From the NCBI GenBank assembly GCA_945893145.1, contig CAMDDZ010000047.1:1-42230 (forward strand): a stretch of DNA of 42,230 bases, given 5' to 3'. This DNA comes from Rhodoplanes serenus (GTDB lineage Bacteria; Pseudomonadota; Alphaproteobacteria; Rhizobiales; Xanthobacteraceae). Positions 1 through 8,468 of the stretch are shown in pieces; positions within the stretch are counted from its first letter, which is position 1, and each line of letters starts with the position of its first letter. The notes beneath the pieces were generated by a model. That model was given only the letters and a program-made list of their open reading frames with translations. It ran no database searches and had not been told where the DNA came from. A program made the translations under genes and the position numbers.

Positions 1-591
1 CCCGATCCGACACCCTGGCCACTGCAGCCGGAACCGGCAGCGCCGGCTCCCGTGATCCGTCAAGAACGCGCGCGCCCGGCGCCTGAGGATATGGCTGCCC
101 ATTGGCCCGCGCAGCCCGAGCCCCACGCCGCGCCGCAGCCCGCTCCGGCGGTGCGCCCGCAGCGGCCAGCCGAAACCCTTGCGGGTCTCGCCGCCGAATT
201 GGCACGTCCCGAACCCGCGCCCGCACGGCCCGCGCCTGAACCGGCACGCGCCGCTGCGGCCAAGCCCGAGCCGCAACCCGCGCCCGGCTCCGACCAAAAC
301 CTCGCCGCCATGGCGAACCGCCTCGAAGCGGCGCTGCGCCGGCCGATGCCGCAAGCGCCAGCCGCCAAGCCCGCCGCTGACGGCGCCGCCCGCGCGGTCG
401 CGGCTGAGCCCAAGCGTGCCGAAGCCGCCAAGCCCGCGGCGCGGACCGATGCCAAAGTTGCGGCGGCGCCCGCCAAAGCCGCGCCCGCGCCCGCGAAGGC
501 CGCCACCGCGGCGGCTGCCCCCGCCAGATCGCACTACCAAAACCTCGAACAGGAGATGGCGAGTTTGCTCGGCCGTCCAGGAAAAACTTGA
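1..591 (+). CDS. fliO: FliO-like flagellar export protein, 3' part only
   Basis: The frame is open at the left edge, so the start and the membrane segment lie outside the window. What remains is a tail of about 196 residues, extremely rich in Ala, Pro and Lys, ending in a compact conserved-looking segment (HYQNLEQEMASLLGRPGK). FliO is a membrane protein that helps FliP assemble the flagellar type III export gate, and in Hyphomicrobiales it has a long Ala/Pro-rich cytoplasmic tail directly in front of fliP. The stop codon overlaps the fliP start (TTGA), so the two are probably translationally coupled. The assignment rests on the position before fliP and the tail style; the diagnostic N-terminus is not visible. 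Confidence 0.7.
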   Translation, partial: PDPTPWPLQPEPAAPAPVIRQERARPAPEDMAAHWPAQPEPHAAPQPAPAVRPQRPAETLAGLAAELARPEPAPARPAPEPARAAAAKPEPQPAPGSDQNLAAMANRLEAALRRPMPQAPAAKPAADGAARAVAAEPKRAEAAKPAARTDAKVAAAPAKAAPAPAKAATAAAAPARSHYQNLEQEMASLLGRPGKT

Positions 592-1343
592 CGACACACG
601 GGCTCACCGCCTGCGTCGGCCTTGTGGCCGCGGCGGTGACAGCGCTCCTCTTCGTAGCAGCACCCGCGCAAGCTCAAGACATCAGCATCAACTTTGGCCC
701 CGGCACCGGGCTGACCGAGCGCGTGATCCAGCTCGTCGCGCTCCTCACGGTGCTGTCACTCGCGCCGTCGATCCTGGTGATGATGACGTCATTCACCCGC
801 ATCGTGGTGGTGTTGTCGCTGCTGCGCACCGCGCTCGGCACCGCGACCGCGCCGCCCAATGCGGTGATCATCTCGCTTGCGCTGTTCCTCACCGCCTTCG
901 TGATGGGCCCGGCGTTCCAGAACGCCTACGATGTCGGCGTGAAGCCGCTGCTCGCCAACCAGATCAACGCCGAACAGGCGTTCGAGCGTTCGGCCGAGCC
1001 GTTCCGCGCCTTCATGCTGAAGAACGTCCGCGACAAGGACCTCAAGCTGTTCAACGATCTGTCGCGCGAGCCTGCCCCCGCGCGGCCGGATCAGCTGTCG
1101 CTTCGGATACTCATTCCGGCCTTCATGATTTCTGAGCTCAAGCGAGCCTTTGAGATCGGCTTCCTTCTGTTCTTGCCGTTCCTGATCATCGACCTCGTGG
1201 TTGCCTCGGTGCTGATGTCGATGGGCATGATGATGCTGCCACCGGTCGTGGTGTCGCTGCCGTTCAAGCTGATCTTCTTCGTGCTGGTGGACGGCTGGTC
1301 GCTGGTCGCGGGCTCGCTGGTGCAAAGCTACGGCGGGACTTAG
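588..1343 (+). CDS. fliP: Flagellar type III export gate protein FliP
   Basis: FliP forms, with FliQ and FliR, the inner-membrane export gate of the flagellar type III secretion system. The 251-residue product has a cleavable signal peptide (about residues 1-30, ending AQA), as known for FliP. Four hydrophobic segments follow, with family motifs such as MMTSFTRIVVVLSLLRTALG near residue 65 and FLPFLIIDLVVASVLMSMGM in the C-terminal third. The start is TTG at 588, overlapping the fliO stop by four bases; no better start gives the signal peptide. The length is normal for the family. It converges with the giant TPR gene, with only 21 bases between the stop codons and no clear terminator. Confidence 0.97.
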   Translation: MTTHGLTACVGLVAAAVTALLFVAAPAQAQDISINFGPGTGLTERVIQLVALLTVLSLAPSILVMMTSFTRIVVVLSLLRTALGTATAPPNAVIISLALFLTAFVMGPAFQNAYDVGVKPLLANQINAEQAFERSAEPFRAFMLKNVRDKDLKLFNDLSREPAPARPDQLSLRILIPAFMISELKRAFEIGFLLFLPFLIIDLVVASVLMSMGMMMLPPVVVSLPFKLIFFVLVDGWSLVAGSLVQSYGGT

Positions 1344-1364
1344 AAGCCGTCGGATTGAGCAAAC

Positions 1365-4300
1365 CTATTGCGCCGCTACGGCGCTTGGCGGCTGCGGCAG
1401 CGCGGCGGCCCGATCGGGCTTCGCCGGCGCGGGCTGGCTCGGTGCGGCCTGCGGCGGCACGCCCATGTCGGGGTAGCGCGCGCGCATTTCGCGCAAGAAG
1501 CCCTCCAGCGTATCGACGGCGGCAATCAGGCGCGCCACGTCACGGAATTCGGCGCTGTTGGTGCCGAGCCCGCCGGTGACCACGTCGAAAGCGCGGCGGT
1601 CGGCGCCGTCGGCGAACTTGGCGCTATATTTTTCCTTCAGGCGGCCGATGCCGATGCTGTCGCCACCCAGCGCAAATCCGATCCCGGCGCGCAGAATGTC
1701 GGAACGCTCGGTGTCGGCGAGCGGCTCGAAAGTGCGCCAGCGGTCGCCGTAGAACAATTCGATCTGCTCGGCGGCCTGCTGCCAGCGCCGCGCCGCCCAG
1801 TTGATATCGGAGCGCAGCCGGATCGCCTCGCGGCCATCGATGTTGCCGATCACTTCGAGCGCGAGATCGTGGCGGCCGATGTCCGACAGCGCGCGCGCTT
1901 CGAGCAGCAGGCGCTGATTGCGAAGCTCGTTGGACAGGTCGGCGGTGCGCGTCGCCCGCAATGTCGCCTGCGCCCGTTCGGGCTTGCGGCTGAGCAGGTA
2001 GACCACAGCGAGCCGCGTCGCCACTTGGGCGCGCGCCGCGCCTTGCAGGCGGTTGTCGACCTGGTGCTGCAGCAATTCACCAGCTTGATCGAGCAGATCG
2101 ACCGAGACCAGACGCTCGGCGAGCCGGCGGATCATCTCGTCGCCGCGGCGGCCAATCGGCGTGAGGTCGCGATAGTCGTAAAACAGGCTCAAGGAGTCGA
2201 TCGGCGGCATGGGGTCAGCCTTGCCGTCGAGGAACAGCGCGCCGAAGGTTGCCGCCGCCTCTTCCTGCATGCGGCGCGCAATTTCCGAATGCGGATGGGA
2301 ACGGAACGCGATGCGCATGATCTGGAACGCCTCGCGGTAGCGGGCGTCTTCGGTGTAGAGCCGCGCCAGCAGATGTTGCGCCTCAACCTCGGTGTCGTCG
2401 CCGCGCCACAGCGTGGTCAGCGTTTCAAGCTCCTTGATGACGTCGGGCTTCTTGATGTCGCCCAGCGCGTTGCGCAGCACGATCTCGCGCAGCTTGCCTT
2501 CGGCGGCGGCCGGCTGATTGCGCGACTCCACCGCATAGCGGTAGGACGCCAGCGCGTCCTTGCTGCGGCCCAGCGCCTCCGCAAGCCGCCCGGTCAGCAA
2601 CGACACCAGCGGCTCAAGGTCGGGCGGCACGCCGACGGTCTCGAAATCGTTGAGCCGGTTGGTGGCGGTCGCGAGATCGCCGACCTCGATCGCAGCGCGT
2701 AGGCTTTCGGTGAGCGCAAGCCGCTGCAGTTCGAGCGGTAGCGCCGCAATCGCACCATCGACATGACGGAAGCCGTCGCGCGCCTCGCCCCATTTGCCAA
2801 GCCGCGCATAGGCCAGCGCGCGCCACAATTGCGCGTCGTTCTGGTTGCCGACGCGCGGACTGGTCAGGTCCTTGAGCGCGGGCTCGATGCGGTTGAGCAT
2901 GATGTTGGCGATGGCGCGCAGCACCAGCGCGTTTGGATTCTCGGAGGTGGAGCGATCGTCCGCGATGGCAACGTCGAGCACCGCCTTGGCCTCGGCGAAC
3001 ATTTCGCGCGACAGATAGAAGCGCGCGAGATCGAGCCGGTGACCGGCGCGCTTGGCCGGCGGCGCGTCCGCCGCTGCCCCGATCAGCTCGAATTGGCGGT
3101 CGTTGAAGTCGGCCTTGCGGTCGAAGCCCCACAATTGGGAATCGAACGTGACGGCGCGGGCGATGCCCATGCGCCGGTCGGACTGCCCGGACTCCGACAG
3201 CGTCAGACCGCTCGGCCGGCCGAGCACAATCTTGTCCGCCGAAAGCTCGACGTTGAGGTCGTCAGCGAGCGGCTGTATTACCACGCCGTGCGTCGATGCG
3301 AGCGTACGCAACTCAACGAACTCGCGCGTCTTGACGAAGCCGCGGCTTGGCCCGAGCCCGGTGACGACAAGCAGCGTGTCGCCGATGTCGGCATCGTCGA
3401 TCCGGTGCAGCTGGCGCGGATCGTCGAAAGGCACCGTGATGCTGGTGCGCGCCGGCCCGATGATGTTGCGGATCACAGCGAGCGGCTTGGTCGGCTCCAC
3501 GACGGATTCACCGATGACGACCGACCAGCCGGTGCCTTCCATGACGGCGCTGGTAAGACGCGGGCGTTCGAGGCGCAGGCGCAGCACCTGCGCCGTATCC
3601 GCCCTGGTCAGGGTCGCGTCACGGATGGTGCGGCTCGGCTCATTTTGCAGCGCCGCAACGTCAAGCTTGGCCAGCGTGTCGAACACCAGCCAGACCGTAT
3701 CGGCGCGCTGGAAGATCGCAGAGGGCGTCGGCACCGCAAACGGGAACAGCACGCGCAGATTGTCGCCCTGGCGATGCAATTCGGCAGCGACCGGGCGGTT
3801 GGGATCGCGCTGCGGCGCTGCAGGCGCGGGACTTGCGGCAGGCTCAACGCTTGGAGGCGGCTCAACGGGTTGTTGCACAGGCTTCGTCGCGGCCGGATCG
3901 GACGCGGCGGCTTCGGGCTGTTGCGTCGCCGGTTGCTGTGACGCAGGCGGCGGCTCGGCGGTCTGCGGCTTCGGCACAACCACGGCCGGCGGCTCGGCCA
4001 CCGCGGGCGGCGGCGCCGCGGCGACCGCGGGACGCGTCGGCTTGATGATCGGCGTGACATCGACGACGTAATTGAAGTCCTCGCGGAAGGTGCGCACATC
4101 GACCATGTCGGAAAATGCAAAGCGCACCTCGGACATCGAGGCATCGGTGTCGAGCGTTGACTGAATCGATTCCAGTCCGGGTGGCGAGGCAAGCTTGGCG
4201 TCGGCGAGATCGAAGGTCAGCGGGGCGGCAAATTTCAGCGTCAGCTTATCCTTGCCGCGATCCGCCGACACGGCGGTCAGCTCCGGCAGCGAGAACATAT

Positions 4301-4910
4301 AGCGGGTGAAGGTGACGTGGCTCGCGACCCGCACGCGCACGGGCGGCGCTTGGCGCTGCTCCGCGACTTTGTTTCTCCGGCGCGCCGCAAGCTCGGCATC
4401 GCGGGTGCGTCTGGCAAGGTCTTCGACCACGTCCTGCGGCAAGCCAGGCAGATCGGCGGTCCAAGTGTCGGGCAAGAGATCGATGTACAGCCGCTCGGCT
4501 GCCACGATGGTGTTGAGCTTCACCTTGCGGGCGACCGCAAAGCGCAGCGCGCGTCCATCCGGATCGCGGCGCGCCGCGCCGATCCAATCCGTCGCGCCAT
4601 TGTTGATTTTATCGACCGCCACCGCGATGGGCCGCGCGAAACTCACGATCAAGACGCCGCTCGACATGCGCACTTGCGCATCGATCGGCTCGGGAAATTT
4701 CAGCACGATGCGGGCGTAGCCGCCGGTGGTGATGAGGCTGGCCTCGCCCCGCACCGCTTGCGCGGCGGCCGGCCGCGGCAGCACGAGCAGCACGGCGGTC
4801 AAGATCAGCGCCGCGACGCCAAGCAGAATACAGGCCTGCCGCGCGGCAGGCGGCCGCTTTCGCAGGCGGCCGCGCAGGCGGATCGCTTCAATGGGGACCG
4901 ATGGACTCAT
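1365..4910 (-). CDS. Giant exported TPR protein in the motility block
   Basis: The product is 1181 residues with an N-terminal hydrophobic segment (about residues 26-50, ending PAAAQA) that reads as a signal peptide or anchor, so most of the protein should be periplasmic. Residues 50-290 look beta-rich and resemble AMIN-like envelope domains. A Pro/Ala-rich linker (about 295-375) follows, then another beta-rich region, then an alpha-helical array of TPR-like repeats from about 630 to 1110, and a Pro/Ala tail. It lies downstream of the motE-like gene on the same strand, 101 bases away, with its own CtrA-type box between. Function is not established. By position and location it could play the part of periplasmic MotC of Sinorhizobium, but no sequence likeness to MotC was recognised. 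Confidence 0.85.
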   Translation of the reverse strand: MSPSVPIEAIRLRGRLRKRPPAARQACILLGVAALILTAVLLVLPRPAAAQAVRGEASLITTGGYARIVLKFPEPIDAQVRMSSGVLIVSFARPIAVAVDKINNGATDWIGAARRDPDGRALRFAVARKVKLNTIVAAERLYIDLLPDTWTADLPGLPQDVVEDLARRTRDAELAARRRNKVAEQRQAPPVRVRVASHVTFTRYMFSLPELTAVSADRGKDKLTLKFAAPLTFDLADAKLASPPGLESIQSTLDTDASMSEVRFAFSDMVDVRTFREDFNYVVDVTPIIKPTRPAVAAAPPPAVAEPPAVVVPKPQTAEPPPASQQPATQQPEAAASDPAATKPVQQPVEPPPSVEPAASPAPAAPQRDPNRPVAAELHRQGDNLRVLFPFAVPTPSAIFQRADTVWLVFDTLAKLDVAALQNEPSRTIRDATLTRADTAQVLRLRLERPRLTSAVMEGTGWSVVIGESVVEPTKPLAVIRNIIGPARTSITVPFDDPRQLHRIDDADIGDTLLVVTGLGPSRGFVKTREFVELRTLASTHGVVIQPLADDLNVELSADKIVLGRPSGLTLSESGQSDRRMGIARAVTFDSQLWGFDRKADFNDRQFELIGAAADAPPAKRAGHRLDLARFYLSREMFAEAKAVLDVAIADDRSTSENPNALVLRAIANIMLNRIEPALKDLTSPRVGNQNDAQLWRALAYARLGKWGEARDGFRHVDGAIAALPLELQRLALTESLRAAIEVGDLATATNRLNDFETVGVPPDLEPLVSLLTGRLAEALGRSKDALASYRYAVESRNQPAAAEGKLREIVLRNALGDIKKPDVIKELETLTTLWRGDDTEVEAQHLLARLYTEDARYREAFQIMRIAFRSHPHSEIARRMQEEAAATFGALFLDGKADPMPPIDSLSLFYDYRDLTPIGRRGDEMIRRLAERLVSVDLLDQAGELLQHQVDNRLQGAARAQVATRLAVVYLLSRKPERAQATLRATRTADLSNELRNQRLLLEARALSDIGRHDLALEVIGNIDGREAIRLRSDINWAARRWQQAAEQIELFYGDRWRTFEPLADTERSDILRAGIGFALGGDSIGIGRLKEKYSAKFADGADRRAFDVVTGGLGTNSAEFRDVARLIAAVDTLEGFLREMRARYPDMGVPPQAAPSQPAPAKPDRAAALPQPPSAVAAQ

Positions 4911-4951
4911 ACACGCACGCTGACAAGACGCCCGACCCTAGGACAGCGCGT

Positions 4952-4966
4952 TTAAGGCCACGTTAA
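4952..4966 (-). promoter_or_regulatory. CtrA-type binding box (TTAA-N7-TTAA)
   Basis: The bases TTAAGGCCACGTTAA match the alphaproteobacterial CtrA consensus TTAA-N7-TTAA exactly, followed by CC as in many CtrA sites. The box lies 42 bases upstream of the ATG of the giant TPR gene, in the only sizeable gap of this leftward block. CtrA commonly controls early flagellar genes in this group. The match is seen in the sequence; binding is inferred. Confidence 0.55.
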
Positions 4967-5011
4967 CCGTGACAAACCGGGCTCAGGTCCCAAGGCTTAA
5001 GGTTCCAAGCC

Positions 5012-5908
5012 TCAGGTCCCGTTAGGCTTGCCGTCGATTTTGGGCAGATCGGCCGGATTGGCGGCCCGTTCGGAGGGGCTCAGGCGCGTGGCGAGTTCGA
5101 CGGTGAGCTTTTCGGCCGCCTCCGCGCTCATCTGCGCCATGATCTCGGACATGCGGCGCGGATTGATCCGCGCCGCCACCTCGAGCAGCACCTTCATGTC
5201 GAGCCGCTCGAAGATTTTCGCCGCCTCCTTGGGCTTCATGGTCTCATACATGGTGATGAGACCCTTCAGACGGACCGCGTCGGCGTCGTTGCGCTGTTGC
5301 GCGCCGTCGCTGAGGCGGACCTCCATGGCTTTGAGCTCGGCGATGCGGGCTTCAAGCTTTTGCTCGGCCGCCTTGATCAAGGTTTCGCGGATGTCGAGCT
5401 CGCGTGCCCGCGCGTCGAGTTCCTGACGGCGATCCTGCAAACGTTCAAGGATGGCGCGCTCGGCCGGTGAGACCGGACGATTGGGACCAGGCGGCGCGGC
5501 TGCGGCAGCGGGCGTCGTATCGGGCGGCGCGGGCACCGGCGGCGCAGCCGGGTTGGTTGCCGCTGCCGCCGGGGGCTTGGGCGGCGTTACCGAGCCAGTG
5601 ACGATTTCACTCGAATTGGCGGATGGCTCCGCTGGCCGGTTCGGATCCGGATAGTTGAACATCTCCTGCATCCACGACCGTGGCGGCGCAGGCTTGGCAG
5701 ATGCGACCTCAAGCGGCGTGGTCTGCGACGTGAGCTGTTGGGTCTGCGACCACGGCACCGTCGTCACCACGACATTGTCGGTGCGGCCGAGCCGCTGCCC
5801 GAGCGTATAGCCGCCGTCGAACATCAGACCCAAAGCTTTCAGCGCAAACAGGCAGCCGATCGCGATCAGCGCTATCGGCAATATGCGGATTTCACGAAAC
5901 CATTTCAC
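5012..5908 (-). CDS. motE: MotE-like motility protein with MgtE-N-type domain
   Basis: The 298-residue product has one N-terminal membrane segment (about residues 7-29), a Pro/Ala-rich linker (about 65-145), a charged coiled coil (about 148-205) and a C-terminal helical domain like the N-domain of MgtE (TMYETMKPKEAAKIFERLD, about 215-280). This is the architecture of MotE, which in Sinorhizobium meliloti is a periplasmic chaperone for MotC, and of related flagellar proteins. The start is GTG at 5908, overlapping the stop of the DUF6468 gene by four bases (GTGA); an out-of-frame ATG lies inside the same stretch. It belongs to the fliL-fliM block. The family is clear; the precise role in this lineage is inferred. 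Confidence 0.85.
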   Translation of the reverse strand: MKWFREIRILPIALIAIGCLFALKALGLMFDGGYTLGQRLGRTDNVVVTTVPWSQTQQLTSQTTPLEVASAKPAPPRSWMQEMFNYPDPNRPAEPSANSSEIVTGSVTPPKPPAAAATNPAAPPVPAPPDTTPAAAAAPPGPNRPVSPAERAILERLQDRRQELDARARELDIRETLIKAAEQKLEARIAELKAMEVRLSDGAQQRNDADAVRLKGLITMYETMKPKEAAKIFERLDMKVLLEVAARINPRRMSEIMAQMSAEAAEKLTVELATRLSPSERAANPADLPKIDGKPNGT

Positions 5909-6336
5909 GCCGCGACTCCTTTGAGCCGCGCGCGAGCCCGATCCGCAAAGGCGCTGGCGGCGGCGAGGATGGTCTTGGCGTCAGGCAGCGGCGCGGCGGC
6001 CGGCACTGCCACGCCCCGGGCGCCCGCAATCTGCACCAGGCGGCCGAGCAGTTCGGTGCCGGCTTCGGTGTGCTGCGCGATGTCGGCGCAATAGCGCTCC
6101 GCGGTTTGCAGACGCGTGCCGAGCGTTTGATCGGCTTCGCGGACTGTGGCCTTGAGGCCCGCAATGCAACGTTCCGCGGTTTCGGTTGCGGTCACGAGTT
6201 CGGCGATGGTCGCGCGCAACGCCTTCTCGTCGGCCTTGAAGCGCTTGAGCTGGCCGCTCAGGCGGACGCAATAGAGGATCGTCAGCAGCAGCAACACCGC
6301 CACCATGCCCTCGATCGTCAGCGGCAGGATGTTCAT
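5905..6336 (-). CDS. DUF6468 flagellar-cluster membrane protein
   Basis: This is a 143-residue protein with one N-terminal membrane segment (about residues 7-26) and then a long charged helix likely to form a coiled coil (LKRFKADEKALRATIAELV onward). It resembles the DUF6468 proteins that sit between fliM and motE-like genes in Bradyrhizobium-type genomes. The ATG overlaps the fliM stop by one base (TAATG), and its stop overlaps the next start by four bases, so fliM, this gene and motE are made from one message. The location suggests a role around the motor or stator, but no biochemical function is known to me. Confidence 0.8.
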   Translation of the reverse strand: MNILPLTIEGMVAVLLLLTILYCVRLSGQLKRFKADEKALRATIAELVTATETAERCIAGLKATVREADQTLGTRLQTAERYCADIAQHTEAGTELLGRLVQIAGARGVAVPAAAPLPDAKTILAAASAFADRARARLKGVAA

Positions 6337-7556
6337 TACGGCGCCTCCATCCGGGTGTTCGGCTCGTCCGCCTTCTCGAACATCGCGAAGGTGGTGCGCG
6401 GCTTGCGCAGCGGCTTGGCAACCCGAACCGCGACACGGTCGCCGACGCGGCCCATGCGGCCCTCGCTCAGTGTGACGTCGCCGCAGCGCACCGACACCAT
6501 CGCGTCAGGGCGCAGTTCCAACATCAGCGTGTCGCCGACCTCGAGGTTCATCATGCGCTTGAGCGGAAGTTTCGCCTCGTAGAGCACCGCATCGACGTCG
6601 ATCTCGGCCTGTCCGATCTCGGTCGCGAGATGGCCTTCCCAGATCGGGTCGCGGCCGAACTTCTCGCCCATGAACATCTGGAGCAGAACGCCGCGGATCG
6701 GTTCGATCGTGGCGTAAGGCAGCAGCAGCTCGACTTCGCCGCCGCGGTCTTCCATGTCGATGCGCAGCCGCACCAGGATCGCGGCATTGGCCGGCCGCGA
6801 GATCGCAGCAAAGCGCGGGTTCGTCTCCAGGCGGTCGATGTTGAATTTCACCGGCGACAGCGGCTTGAAGGCAAGCTCGGCGTCCGCCAGCACCACCTCG
6901 ATCATGCGCTTAACGAGGTTGGACTCGATCGTGGTGTAGGGCCGGCCTTCGATGCGGACCGAGGTCTGGCCGCGCCGGCCACCCAGCAATACGTCGATGA
7001 TCGAATAGATCAGGCTGGAATTGACGGTGATGAGGCCGAAGTTGTCCCACTCCTCTGCCTTGAACACAGCGAGGATCGCAGGCAGCGGGATCGAATTGAG
7101 ATAGTCGCCGAAGCGCACCGATGTGATGCGGTCGAGCGAGACTTCGACGTTGTCGGAGGTGAAGTTGCGCAACGACGTCGTCAGCAACCGGACCAGCCGG
7201 TCGAAAACGATTTCCAGCATCGGCAAGCGCTCGTAGGAGACCATCGCCGAGTCGATGATCGCGCGGATGCCGGAATTGTCGTTCAGCGATACGTCGGTCA
7301 GGCTGAAGCCGAGAAGGCTGTCGATTTCCTCCTGGCTCAGGATGCGCTCGGTGCCACCCTTGGTGCCCTGCATGAACTTGGAATTGTCGTCGACCATGGC
7401 GGCCCATTGGGTCGCCGTGCGGTCACCGTCGGCCGGATCGCCGGGACCGGCGCCGGCCTCTGTGGCCGCCGCAAGAGCGTTGGCTGCATCGCTGTCGAGC
7501 GCAAGCCCCCATTCGGCGGCGAGCGCGTCCTGATCGATCTGGTCTTTGTGTGCCAT
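6336..7556 (-). CDS. fliM: Flagellar motor switch protein FliM
   Basis: FliM is the C-ring protein that binds phosphorylated CheY and sets the direction of rotation. The CheY-binding peptide LSQEEIDSLLG lies at residues 73-83 rather than at the extreme N-terminus, behind an acidic, Ala-rich extension of about 70 residues. The middle domain is typical (for example SMVSYERLPMLEIVF-like and LLGGRRGQT motifs near residues 110-200), and the C-terminal SpoA (FliN-like) domain runs from about 330 to 395. The total of 406 residues is longer than the enteric protein because of the extension. The ATG at 7556 follows the fliL stop by 11 bases. The same extension occurs in Bradyrhizobium-type FliM as I remember it, so it is probably a lineage trait. 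Confidence 0.97.
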   Translation of the reverse strand: MAHKDQIDQDALAAEWGLALDSDAANALAAATEAGAGPGDPADGDRTATQWAAMVDDNSKFMQGTKGGTERILSQEEIDSLLGFSLTDVSLNDNSGIRAIIDSAMVSYERLPMLEIVFDRLVRLLTTSLRNFTSDNVEVSLDRITSVRFGDYLNSIPLPAILAVFKAEEWDNFGLITVNSSLIYSIIDVLLGGRRGQTSVRIEGRPYTTIESNLVKRMIEVVLADAELAFKPLSPVKFNIDRLETNPRFAAISRPANAAILVRLRIDMEDRGGEVELLLPYATIEPIRGVLLQMFMGEKFGRDPIWEGHLATEIGQAEIDVDAVLYEAKLPLKRMMNLEVGDTLMLELRPDAMVSVRCGDVTLSEGRMGRVGDRVAVRVAKPLRKPRTTFAMFEKADEPNTRMEAP

Positions 7557-7567
7557 GATTTATGCCG

Positions 7568-8113
7568 TCACTGGACGACGATTTCCTTAAACAGCACCGC
7601 GGTGATGCGGCTCGGCGCAATCGAGGAGTTGATGCGGCGGGTCAACTCTTCCTTCAACCGATAGAGACCGGCCGACCCATCGAGATCGCTCGCCCGCAGT
7701 TCGCGCAGATAGGTCTGGAACGCGTCCATCACGCGCGGCATGACCGGCTGGATCTGCTGGACCATCGCCTGGTCCTGCAATTCGAGCACGATCCTGAGCT
7801 TGAGATATTGCGTGCGGTCGCTACCGCTGCCGGCGTTGGAGAGATTGACCGTCATCTCCGGCAGATCGACGAAGACCGCGACCTTGCCGGGCAACGGCGT
7901 CACTTTGTTTTCCGCGGCGTGGCCCGCGAACAGAAAGAAATAAGCCGCGCCGGCGGCGCCGGTGAGGATGAAGAGCGCCGCCCCGCCGATCAGCAGATAT
8001 TTGAGCGGCGGCAGCGCAAACCACTTCTTCTTCTGCTGCGTTTGCTCGGCTGCGCCCTCGGCCTCGTCCTCGTCGGCGCTGTCGATTGCCGTGGCCTTCG
8101 CATTCGCTGCCAT
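7568..8113 (-). CDS. fliL: Flagellar basal-body protein FliL
   Basis: FliL is an inner-membrane protein around the stator ring that supports torque and stator stability. The product is 181 residues: a charged cytoplasmic N-terminus, one membrane segment (about residues 38-62) and a periplasmic FliL domain (VAVFVDLPEMTVNL to the C-terminal LFKEIVVQ). The frame is open for 25 more codons upstream, but the ATG at 8113 is preferred: a purine-rich GGGA lies just before it and the protein then begins as usual for the family. It is the first gene of the leftward block fliL-fliM-DUF6468-motE. Confidence 0.95.
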   Translation of the reverse strand: MAANAKATAIDSADEDEAEGAAEQTQQKKKWFALPPLKYLLIGGAALFILTGAAGAAYFFLFAGHAAENKVTPLPGKVAVFVDLPEMTVNLSNAGSGSDRTQYLKLRIVLELQDQAMVQQIQPVMPRVMDAFQTYLRELRASDLDGSAGLYRLKEELTRRINSSIAPSRITAVLFKEIVVQ

Positions 8114-8221
8114 GCTGGGATCCCGAAAATTGCAATGTGTTCGGAGCCGGCCAGCGGCGGCAGCACAACGACAAACCGCAGACCCCAACCCCTGACGCTT
8201 CGTTAACGACGGTAGGTCCGT

Positions 8222-8229
8222 ATGGTTAA
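8222..8229 (-). promoter_or_regulatory. CtrA-type half-site upstream of fliL
   Basis: On the minus strand this reads TTAACCAT, a common CtrA half-site. It is 108 bases upstream of the fliL ATG. A second TTAA lies at 8203-8206, but the spacing is not the N7 of a full box. Regulation of fliL-fliM by CtrA is known in Caulobacter; here it is inferred. Confidence 0.35.
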
Positions 8230-8256
8230 CGGAATCTTTCCAGCCGCCGCCGGGCT

Positions 8257-8271
8257 CGGAAAATTTTGCCG
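8257..8271 (+). promoter_or_regulatory. Putative enhancer site (FlbD-type) for flgF
   Basis: CGGAAAATTTTGCCG is one of three near-identical 15-mers in the window, each upstream of a sigma-54-type promoter (flgF, flgI, flgE). Its centre is 94 bases before the first T of the promoter. Sigma-54 promoters need an upstream-bound activator, and FlbD is the usual one for alphaproteobacterial flagellar genes. The sharing of the motif is seen; the binder is inferred. Confidence 0.6.
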
Positions 8272-8357
8272 GGTTGGCGGCCTAACCGGCGCTTCCTGCC
8301 GGTCCGCCGGCCCGCCTCAAATCAATCAAACCATTGATATTGCTATATTTTACATGT

Positions 8358-8373
8358 TGGCACGGGCGCTGCA
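8358..8373 (+). promoter_or_regulatory. Sigma-54-type promoter of flgF operon
   Basis: TGGCACGGGCGCTGCA matches the -24/-12 consensus TGGCACG-N4-TTGCW except for one base (CTGC for TTGC). The GG and GC elements are correctly spaced. Transcription should begin near 8384, giving a leader of about 85 bases before flgF at 8469. Confidence 0.75.
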
Positions 8374-8468
8374 ATGAAGCAGTCGGGCCAAGGCTTGGGA
8401 GAGCGGCGGCTCATCCGGTGGATCTCGCCTGGGAGGGCGGCGATCCATCGACCAGGGGAGCTTGCTGG

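Larger units (their letters stand above)
8114..8468. other. Divergent fliL/flgF intergenic control region
   Basis: This is 355 bases without a convincing gene, between the divergent fliL and flgF genes. From left to right it holds two TTAAC half-sites (8203-8206 and 8226-8229), a 15-bp near-palindrome (8257-8271), an AT-rich stretch (8318-8355) and a sigma-54-type promoter (8358-8373). No terminator or extra promoter could be assigned. The flgF leader would be about 85 bases. Confidence 0.6.

Noticed and set aside
179..1135. Rightward 318-residue frame across fliO and fliP
   Set aside because: It is the +1 shadow of two genes, rich in Arg and Pro, while the fliP frame has clear family motifs.
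1368..2702. Rightward 444-residue open frame inside the giant TPR gene
   Set aside because: High GC removes stop codons on the opposite strand; composition is Arg/Gln/Ala-rich with no ribosome site. The leftward frame has a signal peptide and TPR pattern.
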